64,000 bases of DNA from Meriones unguiculatus (Eukaryota > Chordata > Mammalia > Rodentia > Muridae): NCBI RefSeq assembly GCF_030254825.1, contig NC_083363.1, forward strand, positions 41,212,164 to 41,276,163. Direction: 5' to 3'. Made by a program: the position numbers and the translations under genes. Positions 21,917 through 30,411 of the stretch are shown here, piece by piece. The notes under the pieces are model-generated. The model ran no database searches. It was not told where the DNA came from and was given only the letters and a program-made list of their open reading frames with translations. Numbering within the stretch: position 1 is the first letter of the stretch; each line of letters begins with the position of its first letter.

Positions 21917-21930
21917 GTTCCCCCTTTTTG
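21917..21930 (-). other. Retroviral polypurine tract
   Basis: On the minus strand 'caaaaagggggaac' sits immediately before the LTR's first TG. This is where plus-strand DNA priming occurs in retroviruses. An A-run followed by a G-run next to the LTR is typical of IAP-like class II elements. Confidence 0.85.
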
Positions 21931-22169
21931 TTTTAGACGCATCAGGCAAGAGTAGAGGTCTGATCTCTGATATTAGAAATAAATTGGGACTTTGTACCGA
22001 TGTTCATTTAGGTGTCATCCACCCAAAGAGCATCAGACCCGTCCAATACCTTTTTCTCAGAGGCGGGACCTGGGGCATCAACCCGCATGCAATCAGACAT
22101 GCTCTTCTCTGGGTCCAAAGCGGCTGACCCTGAGTGCAGTGCTTAGCCTTGCATCCTGAGCGTAACATT

Positions 22170-22755
22170 TTAGTTTTTTATGGTATCCAACCATGCTTGG
22201 GGAGAATGTCCTGCTTCAATGGCTGTAAAGGCCTGAATGATCATGGCTGCATCACACTGTTGTGAGACTCTAATCTTGCATATATACCACAGGCAAACCA
22301 AGGAGACCAACACCAGAAGGCCTGCTAACACTCCCATGCCCGCCCATTCCTTCAGATGATTCATGGCTGCAGCAATCCATGTTGATAATCCTGTGGCTAG
22401 TCCTGCGTCCACTCTGGTAGAATTTACTGTGACAATGGCCACTCTCAGCTGCTCCATCGTAGTATCGAATTCTCCAGTCCAATTACCTAAAATATAGCTA
22501 GACAATTGTTTAGACAGATTTGCGCACAGGAAAGATTCTCATGTTGTATGCTAGTGACACAAAGTCCAGCATACTTTCATTGACAGCCAGGTTGAGCGAT
22601 TTGCCATAGGGTATCAATTTGCTCCTGCAAGAGGTCAATCCTCTGATTGAACACCATCAAGCTTCCTTTTAGTTGAGCATTAATTCCTTTATGTACAACT
22701 AAGGCATGAGCTACATTGGCTAAATGATTATTCATGGTCTGAGCAGTCTGCCCAC
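22170..22755 (-). pseudogene. Broken env transmembrane-subunit relic (class II ERV)
   Basis: Two reading frames are visible. The first (22762-22577) has a coiled-coil-like heptad region (e.g. 'NQRIDLLQEQIDTLWQIAQ') and leads into a Cys-x7-Cys loop interrupted by an in-frame stop. The second (22505-22170) has a juxtamembrane stretch, a hydrophobic membrane span around 'GVLAGLLVLVSLVCLWYI' and a short cytoplasmic tail ending at a stop. The surface subunit, cleavage site and fusion peptide are missing because the copy is 5'-truncated. At least one frame change and two stops make it non-functional. The disulphide-loop spacing resembles that of class II (betaretrovirus-like) TM proteins. Confidence 0.75.
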
Positions 22756-22961
22756 GTGTCATATGATTTTTATGAAGGTATATTTATAGTGTTTCTTCAA
22801 TAAGTAAATGTATTAAGGATCTTGGCATTTACTTTTCTCATCAACAAATTTTTAAAAAAATGTGTAATAATGAAATTAATTAAAATGTTGGAGTAAAAAA
22901 AATCACAACTTTAGATATTGGTGAAAATGTATTATTTGTTAAAATATTATTTCCAGTAGCC

Positions 22962-23300
22962 CATGGTAGCTCAGCATCCATGTGGGTACCCTAGTAAGGG
23001 GAACAGGAACTGTCTCTGACATGAACACAATGGCTGGCTCTTTGACCTCCTCCCAACTCCCCCAGGGAGGAGAAGCCTTGCTAGGCTACAGAGGAGGACA
23101 TTGCAGCCAGTCCTGAAGATACCTGATAGGCTAGGGTCAGATGGAATGGGAGGAGGACCTCCCCTATCAGTGGACTTGGAAAGGGGCAGGGAGAAGATGA
23201 GGGAGGGAGAGTGGGATTGGAAGGGAATGAGGGAGGGGGCTACAGTTGGAATACAAAGTAAATAACTTGTGATTAATATAAAAATAAAATTATAAAAAAT
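22962..23300 (+). mobile_element. L1 3' end, 5'-truncated
   Basis: Sense L1 3' UTR from 'gcccatggtagctcagcatc' to 'gaatacaaagtaaataactt' and an A-rich tail. The flanks 'aaaatattatttcca' (left) and 'aaaaatatttcca' (right) suggest an imperfect target-site duplication. Confidence 0.9.
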
Positions 23301-23707
23301 ATTTCCAACTTCATATAATGAAATACATTGGAAGCTAAGGTACCTCAGTGAAAACTGGAATATTATAAAATTGGGTTTTAAAAGTCATTTCCTATCCAAA
23401 TGATTTATTTTGTAGAAAAGCTTATGTTAGGTAAGGTGAGGCTCAATCTGACTCTGAGAGGAGCTACTGGGTGCTGGTATGTGCTCTACAGCAGTAGAGC
23501 AATCTCCTTACCGCGGACAGAGCTTGGAGCAGAATCCCCAGCCTTGAGAACTCATGACCAAAAATCTCGTTGAGTTGGAAAGTAATGACTCAAAATTTGA
23601 CATGAGGCCATCTCACTGAAGTGCCTGGCAGCAAACATGAAGAATTGAATTGGGATTTTTTGGAGTTATTTGATCCATAAACATAGCTGAACTGATGAAT
23701 GACAGGT
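23301..23707. other. No recognised feature
   Basis: No repeat that I can name and no ORF. 'gctctacagcagtagagcaa' near 23487 is a short hairpin word without obvious meaning. Confidence 0.45.
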
Positions 23708-24043
23708 TTAGCCTTTCTCTAAGTCCACTGATAGGGGAGGTCCTCCTCCCCTTCCATCTGACCCTAGCTTATCACGTCTCATCAGGACTGGCTGCATTGT
23801 GTTTCTCTGTGGCCTGGTAAGGCAGCTCCCCCATCAAGGGGAGGTAATCAAAGAGCCAGCCACTGAGTTCATGTCAGAGAAAGCCCCTGTTCCCATTACT
23901 ATGGAACCCACTTGGACATTGAGCTGCCATGGGCTACATCTGTGCAGGTGTTCTAGGTTATCTCCATGGATGGTCCTTGATTTTGGAGTATCAGTCTCAG
24001 AAAAGATCCTTTTGCCCAGATTTTTTGGTTCTGTTGCTTAAGA
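23708..24043 (-). mobile_element. Internal L1 3' UTR fragment (antisense), lacking the 3' terminus
   Basis: It begins in mid-3' UTR ('ctctaagtccactgataggg') without the T-rich end and stops at 'ttttttggttctgttgct'. Loss of the 3' terminus means it is not a simple insertion product; a later deletion or rearrangement is likely. Confidence 0.88.
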
Positions 24044-24383
24044 AGTAATACTTTTAAGGAAATTTTGCTGAGTGAGATAACTTAATCAAGGTCCTGCAGA
24101 AAAATATACTTAGTGTTAGAAACTATATATTGAATTTTTTTACAGTAATATCTAATGATATTTGTTATTTAATTTTAAGTAGTTCCATTAAACATATCTT
24201 AACTTCTTCTTACTGATATCATTTATCACTTTTTTAACATCTATTTATCTATTCAACTATCCATCTCTATGACTACTGTGGATTTACATTACCTATGTCC
24301 AGAGAATAAAAAGGAATTGTGACAAAATGCTAATTGATGAATCTAATCAAATGGTAGAGTGGCCATTTGCTAAGTGGTTCCTT
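24044..24383. other. No recognised feature
   Basis: AT-rich sequence between two L1 fragments. No ORF or repeat recognised. Confidence 0.5.
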
Positions 24384-24971
24384 AAAAGTTACTGCAAGGC
24401 TATCAAAGCAGATGCTGAGACTTATGGCCAACTGTTGGGCAAAGTGCATGGAATCTTATAAAAGAATTGGGAAATAGTAAGATCTGGAGAGGACAGGAGC
24501 TCTGCAAGGAGAGCAACAAAACCAAAAAATATGAGCACAGGGGTCATCCTGAGAATCATACTCCAACCTAGTACCATGCATGGAGATAACCTAGAACCCC
24601 TGTACAGATGTAGCCCATGGCAGTTCAGTGTCCATGTGGGTTCCATAGTAATGGTAACAGGGACTGCTTCAAACATGAACTGGCCTGCTCTTTGATCACC
24701 TCACCCTGATGGGGGAGCAGCCTTACCAGGCCACAGAAGAAGACAGTGTAACCACTCCTGATGAGATATGATATTCTAGTATCAGAAGGAAGGAGAGGAA
24801 GACCTCCCCTATCAGTGGACTTAGGAAGGGGCATGTGTGGAGAAGAGGGAGAGAAGGTGGGCATGGGAGGGGAGGAGGGAGAGGTTTATGGGGGGATACA
24901 AAGTGAATAAAGTATAATTAATTAAAAAAAGAACTGAACTATGATTAATACTCAAAAAAAAGTTACTGCAA
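24384..24971 (+). mobile_element. L1 3' UTR insertion with target-site duplication and short 3' transduction
   Basis: A perfect 14-base repeat 'aaaagttactgcaa' lies at 24384-24397 and 24958-24971. The L1 starts at 24398 ('ggctatcaaagcagatgctg'), runs through the G-rich 3' UTR to 'gtgaataaagtataattaat' and 'taaaaaaag', then has about 22 extra bases ('aactgaactatgattaatac') before a second poly(A). The extra sequence inside the duplication is transduced 3' flank. Confidence 0.9.
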
Positions 24972-25685
24972 AACTTTAAAAGCAAAACTCTGAGGAAAAG
25001 AATCACACTGCATAAAGAGGAATTTAAAACAAGCAATTAGCACCAAAGAATGACTATATTTGCTACAGATGAATTTTATCTAGGCTTCAGTTTCCAACCA
25101 AGAACACAAAATAAAATTAGTCCTTAAAAAGGGTTAAAGCTGTACTGCAACTTTCTATACAGGGACTGGAGTTACATAATATTTATTTTCCATTTGAAAA
25201 CAGCTATTGCTCTCAGAACAGTCAAGGCAAATCAGCTTGCTCCAGTAGCTCAATTGTGCTTCCATTCAGACTCAGAAAGCACACAGCCCCTCCTCTTATT
25301 GAAATGCTTTTATTTTAAACTCTTGCACATAAGAATTCTGGAACACCTTATTGGCTGGTCATTGATTGAACTCATCGTTCTTCAGAGGCAGTAACATTTC
25401 AATGGAACTTTTTAGGTTTTGACAAGCGTGATTCAAAAAGAGATGGCAAGCATTTTCTATACAGCAATTTTTGCTTTGTTTAGCTGAATCTATTCTTTCC
25501 ATGCATTGCATTCTTGACCCATCACTATTCTTTATTCATTTAGAATCCTCACAGATGGTTAATGGGTATTTTGTAGACACTGAGATGCATATACAAGAAA
25601 AGGAATGACAAACTTGGAAGCAAAGAATATAAGATAATGCTTCAGTCCTGTTGCATGTATTTTTATCTATTTTATTTGGGTTTCT
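24972..25685. other. Single-copy-looking DNA
   Basis: No nameable repeat. A 66-codon ORF at 25194-25394 has no recognisable features. Confidence 0.5.
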
Positions 25686-26110
25686 TATTTCTCTGCCTCC
25701 CTTTCCACCCTAATCCCTTCCAACACCCTAATTCCTTCCAACACCCCAACACCAGGTAGGAGAGAAAGGTTAGCAGGGGAGAGGGCATAGTTCGCTTTAA
25801 CTACTTACTGCTGTTTGGGGTCATTAGGTTCCTTGGGGCAAGTCTAATCTTTGTAGTCAGGATATCTCCAAATTCTTCTACTCAACTGCAAGAACCGCCA
25901 TTAGGAGTAGCAAGAGGGAGCAGCTACCACCTTCTTCTTTCTCAGAACACCCCATCCCTCTCTGTGCTCTGGCATTTATACCCTCTTGGAATCCCTGGGA
26001 TTAAACTATCTGCAGCTGGCAACAATCATTTCCCTCTCAGAGCCCACATGAGGCAAATAGTCTGCTCCTGTGGACAATCTGAAGCAGTCCCATATCACCC
26101 ACCTGAGATT
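25686..26110 (-). mobile_element. Probable ERV LTR (antisense)
   Basis: On the minus strand the block has a TATA box ('gggtataaatgccagagcac'; TATAAA at 25980-25975), a GC-richer leader 'gtagctgctccctcttgcta' and a pyrimidine-rich end, which fits a rodent LTR. A 17-base direct duplication ('ccctaatcccttccaac' with one change) lies near 25708-25745. It is downstream, on the same strand, of the gag relic at 26540-26830, so both may belong to one deleted provirus. Confidence 0.45.
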
Positions 26111-26539
26111 TAAACAAAATATATTTAAATAATGAGTTTTAAAGGAACCAAAAATCTCACTACATTTTCCTCATTTAGTCAAAAAACAGCAACAACAAAG
26201 TCTTTTTTTCCCTAACATGAGTACTGTTGCTTTCTTAAAAGGAGATTATCCATGAACCAAACACTTTTTAGTGGTCACAGTGGTCAAGTTGTGTTTTTGT
26301 TGTTGTTGTTTGTTCATTTGTTTTTAACTTTGTGAATCTTGGCTGCTCTCGTCTGGGATGGCTTGTACTTTTTCCTGCTGAGCCTCTAGCTAGGACTCCA
26401 AAGCTGTTTTCTAAAGGCAAAGGCTTACCTCATATATCCTTCCTGGACCTTCATTCACTCGTTCAGTGACACCCTTTACCACAGCATCTATAAAATCCAG
26501 AGAACCCTTATCACACTTACCCAGAACCCAGTGCTGCCA

Positions 26540-26830
26540 GAAATGGCTATTGTGTTTCTCAGAGTTAATACATTGGCCATTCTGAGCTTTGAAGCTTGGT
26601 CATAATTTCTTTTCAAATGACTGAATTTACCACAATTGAGGCACAAAACAGTTTGATATCTAAGGCTTTTGCTGGCTCCTGGGAAAGCTCTGGCAACTCA
26701 GTTTGCTCCAGATTAACCCTTTCTTTTAAATGAGCTGTTTCTCTGTAACCCTCTTGCCTTGCAGGGCCTTCTGCTCCTCCCAGCTCCAAGCCCAACCTTT
26801 GGGAACTTGACATTAAAAATGGACAGTGCG
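26540..26830 (-). pseudogene. Retroviral gag nucleocapsid relic with one zinc knuckle
   Basis: On the minus strand 26643-26602 encodes a CCHC-type zinc knuckle, 'CLNCGKFSHLKRNY': Cys-x2-Cys-x4-His with the last Cys replaced by Tyr. Upstream (26813-26645) is a charged linker with 'ELPELSQEPAKALD'. About 60 bases downstream, in another frame, 'HWVLGKCDKG' may be a decayed second knuckle. Two knuckles are typical of betaretroviral and IAP nucleocapsids, which bind viral RNA. Shifts and stops break the gene. Confidence 0.55.
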
Positions 26831-27935
26831 GAGCAGGGCTGCAATTGCAGCAAGCTCTGGGTCTCAGTTACTAGGTAGGAACCCTTTTGTTTTCCTCTTT
26901 ACAGTGGTAATATTTGCTTCCCAAGTGCTTCTCTCTCTACCTAAAAACTCTGTAGTTGCACAGCCAACTCTGCAATCATTTAAAAAATGAGACAAATGAC
27001 CCTTCTGATTTTCCTATTCCATCCACTTTTTTTTGCTGGTGTTTCTCAGACCCCTCCATATCTACCTGCAACTTTTTCCATTGTTCAGCTATTCTCCCAA
27101 CTGTTTTTGAAATGAAATATAGAAAGAAGAAGCAAAAACCAAAAATCTTCTCAGGGAGCAAAGTGGGAGAGAACTCAGTGGCAGCAGCCCCGGTCAACTT
27201 TCTGCTGATATCCTGAAACAATATATTCATTCCTTTGTATGCTATTGTCTCCTCAATGGCATTAAAAGTAAGTCCTCGAGTAGCCTTAAAGTTTCAGTGC
27301 CAGATAGTAGACTAATTTACATAACACCTTGATCTAGTCATTACAATAAAGATTTTAGAAATTCCTAAAAAAAAAAACATAAGTAAAGTGTTTGGCCATA
27401 AGGGAGTGACTTCAACTTAGATAACTTGGGTTGAGTTATTCAACTGATGGTAAGGTGGATGGACTGTTTACGAAACAGCACTATTACTCACATTTCTTAT
27501 ACGGTGGAAGGAACAAAAATAAGCAAATCAAGAAAAACATATAAAACAGAACAGTGTTCAGCAGTACAAGTAAATGAAATACTGGCAATTTCATAAGAAG
27601 AATAAAATGATGATAAGGACAGAGTATTAGACTGAGTGGCATTTTATGCATTTGACACAAGCTAGACTTACTTGAGTAGAGGAACCTAAATGGAGAAAAT
27701 CCTTCTGTGCACATCACCTGTTGGCAAGTCTGTGGCACATTTTCCTGATGACAGATAAATCTAAGAGAACCCAACTCACCGTGGATGGAGATACCTCCAC
27801 CCATGTGGTCCTGGGTGATGTAAGAAAACATACTGAACAAGCTATAGGAATCAAGTAAATAAGCAGCATTTCTCTGTAGCCTTTTTTTTTTTTTTTCAAT
27901 TTCTGATTCTACTTCCAGCCCGTGGTACCCTGGCA
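26831..27935. other. No gene assigned; possible gag-upstream relic then unassigned DNA
   Basis: 26976-27230 (minus) has an 84-codon ORF with a Lys/Glu-rich C-terminus that could be more decayed gag, but I cannot confirm it. The 169-codon ORF at 27993-27484 (minus) ends in a leucine/phenylalanine-rich stretch and starts inside an LTR-like fragment, so I do not treat it as a gene. Confidence 0.3.
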
Positions 27936-28047
27936 TCCCTGTGATGGAATGTGACCTAAAAGCTGTAAAAGGAAATAAATCCTTCCTCCTCAAGTTGCTT
28001 TTGGGCAGTACTTTATCACAACAATAGAAACCCTAAGACAACCCCGA
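27936..28047 (+). mobile_element. LTR-like rodent repeat, 3' end (sense)
   Basis: 'ggaaataaatccttcctcct', 'caagttgcttttgggcagta' and 'acaatagaaaccctaagaca' are the sense 3' end of the same repeat seen in antisense at 8102. It includes an AATAAA signal. Confidence 0.6.
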
Positions 28048-28209
28048 AAACATGGCAGTAATTGATAGAAGCCAGTCACAAACAACCTCAACTGTGTAAT
28101 TCTAGGAACACCAGGACTGATGAGACTATCAAGACAGGAAGTAGATGGATGGACTCCTCAGGCCAGAGAAAAATGAGGAGTCATGGATGATGCTTACATG
28201 GTTTCCTTC
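28048..28209. other. No recognised feature
   Basis: Short spacer between the LTR-like end and the hAT relic. Confidence 0.4.
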
Positions 28210-28413
28210 CCGTGGTTCTCGACCTTCATAATGCGGGGAACTTTTAAAACAGTTCCTCCGGTACTTATGATTCCCAATCCACAAGAGTACTTTGTTTCTA
28301 CTTTAAAAAAATTATTTAGATACGATTGTGAAGCTCAATGTAAATATATGATCTGCAGGATATCTGTTACGCAACCCCTGTGGGGATTGTGACCCACAGG
28401 TTGAAAACCAGTG
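28210..28413. mobile_element. URR1-like hAT (Charlie-type) DNA transposon, non-autonomous
   Basis: Terminal inverted repeats are visible: 'cgtggttctcgaccttc' at the left and 'cacaggttgaaaaccagtg' at the right. Internally 'cttttaaaacagttcctccg' and 'tatgatctgcaggatatctg' match the rodent URR1 layout. At about 204 bases it has no room for a transposase; such copies were moved in trans. Confidence 0.8.
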
Positions 28414-28532
28414 TCTTAGGCAGGAATGTACATGTTAACTATAGTGATGTTTTATTATAAAGCGTTTAAACCTAGCTAACTCACCATCAACAACAAAAAA
28501 GCCTATTTAAACATTAAAATATTTCAGTTTAC

Positions 28533-28682
28533 TGGGGACTGGAAGGAATGGCCTAAAGACAAAGAGAATTTGTTACACTTGTAGCGTTCCCAGCAACCAA
28601 GTTTCATAGCTCATGACCATCTGTAACTCCAGTTCTAGGGATTCAACACTTTCTTCTGGCCTCTGTAGCCATCCACACTCTT

Positions 28683-28725
<43 letters not shown>

Positions 28726-28740
28726 GTAAAATCTTTTAAT
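28533..28740 (+). mobile_element. B2/B3-type SINE, diverged, with (CA)n tail
   Basis: 'cccagcaaccaagtttcata', 'ccatctgtaactccagttct' and 'cttctggcctctgtagccat' follow the B2-type middle, ending in a (CA)n run at 28685-28723 and 'aaagtaaaatcttttaat'. The head is hard to read. The minus-strand Val/Cys ORF is the CA run. Confidence 0.7.
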
Positions 28741-28750
28741 ATATATCTTA

Positions 28751-29640
28751 GGGGAGGATTCAAGATGGCGGTGCTGATAGCACTCTGTGTCTGATCAGCA
28801 GGACAGCAATGACTGAGCACGACCAACAGACCAAACTGCGGGCCCCTAAACAACAGTGATTCTGTTTCCCATGTGTAAGGAAACCCCATGGTGAGGAAAG
28901 CAATCTGGTCTGACCTCAGGTCACTAAACTAATCCCCAGAAAAGTTTCTGGATTCCTGCAGGCACTCAGTCTCCAGCACAGAGTCCCACACCTGCATCAT
29001 CCCAGACTGCGGGCCCCAAAACAGCACAGACTGCATCTCCCAGTCTTGAGGAAACCGCACGGTGAGGGAAACATCAGGTCTGACCTCAAGTCACCCACCT
29101 AACCCCTGGAAGACTTCCTGGGGTCCCGCAGGTTCAGGGTCTCTACTCTCCCGTGGCACACCTGTGTGCTGTGCTCATCGGCCACTGATTTCTTTCTGGG
29201 TACTGGGTCACAGAGATCCAACCTTAGACCTACGGACACCTGGGAATCACAGGATCAGGTCCAGACACTGCTCCAAAGTTCAACCTGTCTCTCTAGGGAG
29301 ATGGACCGAAACTCTCAACGCTCTGCTTCCTCAAGAGGACTGTGCCCAACAAACAGAGTCTAAACAGTGGCAGCTCATTAAATTCAGAGGAAGAAAGCCA
29401 GTGACAGGGCAGCTGTCTCCGGGACTTCTCCTGGTGAGAGGAGAGACCGTTGGCTCTCAAAGAGCCCAGTTAGCCCACAGGACCATAAATCTGAGGAGAG
29501 CTTTGACAATTCCCTGAGAAGTATCAGCTGTTTTCTGGGACCATAAGCAACAAGCTAAGGAGAGCACCTTAGGGATCAACCAGCTTCCTGCCCAGGAGAT
29601 TTCCCACACCACCTCAGCCCCCAGGATACAAACACAAATG
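28751..29640 (+). mobile_element. L1 5' UTR with intact 5' terminus and tandem ~171-base units
   Basis: It starts 'ggggaggattcaagatggcg'. 'caagatggcgg' at 28761-28771 is a YY1-type site in the place where human L1 has one. Two related units begin 'gcgggcccc' at 28838 and 29009, a period of 171 bases; both contain 'ctgacctca-gtcac' and 'ttcctg...gcag' blocks. Tandem promoter monomers are a known feature of rodent L1s. The rest is GC-rich non-coding to about 29640. ORF1, ORF2 and the 3' end are absent, so this is a 3'-deleted copy. The ORFs of 65-151 codons through it are not genes. Confidence 0.8.
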
Positions 29641-29719
29641 AAGGTGACATGAATTTGAGAGGGAGTAGGGGCAAGGGAGTGTTGGGTGTTGAGAAGGACA
29701 GGCAAAAACTGTATGCTTT

Positions 29720-29929
29720 AAAGAATAAGTCAATTCCACATTTGGCTAAGGCTGAGGATCTGGCTTGCTTCCATGTATGTGGACCTATCTGCATTGCCCA
29801 CGTGGCACGCCTGGGTTGGCTACCCAGAGGCTATTTAAGCTGTGGGCTGGCTTTCCCCAGGGTCCGAGGATTGTTCAAGGTTCCTGAATAAACTGCATTG
29901 AAAAAAAAAAAAAAAAAAAGAATAAGTCA
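29720..29929 (+). mobile_element. Poly(A)-tailed ERV LTR (U3-R) retrocopy
   Basis: A perfect 13-base duplication 'aaagaataagtca' lies at 29720-29732 and 29917-29929. The insert is about 168 bases of the same LTR as at 21660-21916, starting mid-U3 ('tccacatttggctaaggctg'). It has the TATA-like 'ctatttaagc' (29831-29840), AATAAA at 29887-29892 and a 19-base poly(A) at 29901-29919. No U5 is present. It is nearly identical to the 21.6-kb copy over the shared part, so it is young. Confidence 0.92.
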
Positions 29930-29936
29930 GAGTGTT

Positions 29937-30215
29937 TTGAGAGATAGCTCGATGGTTAAAATAGTTAGTACAGGACAGTGAGGACTGGAGTTCAGATACC
30001 CCAAACCTAAAAATAATTGACCATGGCAGCCCATCGGAAATTCCAGCCTGAAAGGAAGGCGACAAGAGTATCCCAGAGAAGCTGATTGGCCAGACAAGGA
30101 GAATGAACTTTGGGTTTCATTGAGATATTTTGCTTCAATAAATAAGATGGAAGAATTATTGAAGATGTCATCAGACATTACCTGGGCCTACATATGCACA
30201 TGAAAACAGAAAAGT
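29937..30215 (+). mobile_element. B4/B3-type SINE (sense)
   Basis: 'gagagatagctcgatggtta' (A box region), 'actggagttcagatacccca' (B box region), 'ccatggcagcccatcggaaa', 'gaagctgattggccagacaa' and 'tacatatgcacatgaaaac' follow a rodent tRNA-derived composite SINE order. It lies directly after the ERV retrocopy. Confidence 0.6.
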
Positions 30216-30366
30216 ACTGATACACTAACTCTGTTTTTCCCGTAGATTTTCAATGATTAGGATTAAGTTCCTGCCAAATAATTTCTACATTTCCCATCGT
30301 ACAAGAAAATAGTACCCAAATAGCTTGCACTCTGCCAAATCCTATTCTTGAGAAAATAACTATATC

Positions 30367-30411
<45 letters not shown>

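Larger units (their letters stand above)
21639..22771 (-). mobile_element. Poly(A)-tailed retrocopy of a class II ERV RNA (env TM to R)
   Basis: On the minus strand the insert carries, in order, the env transmembrane-subunit relic, non-coding sequence, a polypurine tract, U3, R with AATAAA and a poly(A) of about 11. It ends there with no U5. Near-identical direct repeats flank it: 'gtgtcat(c/a)tgattttt' at 21639-21653 and 22756-22771, with one mismatch and slightly ambiguous ends at the T run. A 5'-truncated viral RNA end with poly(A) and target-site duplication is the product of L1-type target-primed reverse transcription, not integrase. The LTR start and polypurine tract resemble IAP-type (class II) elements. 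Confidence 0.88.

Noticed and set aside
27484..27993. 169-codon minus-strand ORF, the second longest in the window
   Set aside because: It starts in an LTR-like repeat and its C-terminus is a low-complexity Leu/Phe run. No domain or splice context supports it.
29062..29517. 151-codon ORF in GC-rich sequence
   Set aside because: It lies in an L1 5' UTR; GC-rich UTRs lack stops by composition, and no domain is visible.
29649..29891. 80-codon ORF sharing its C-terminal ~49 residues with the ORF at 21884-21669, suggestive of a conserved small protein
   Set aside because: Both lie in the same young LTR sequence. The copies are recent, so frame identity is not evidence of selection, and the N-termini differ with the insertion site.
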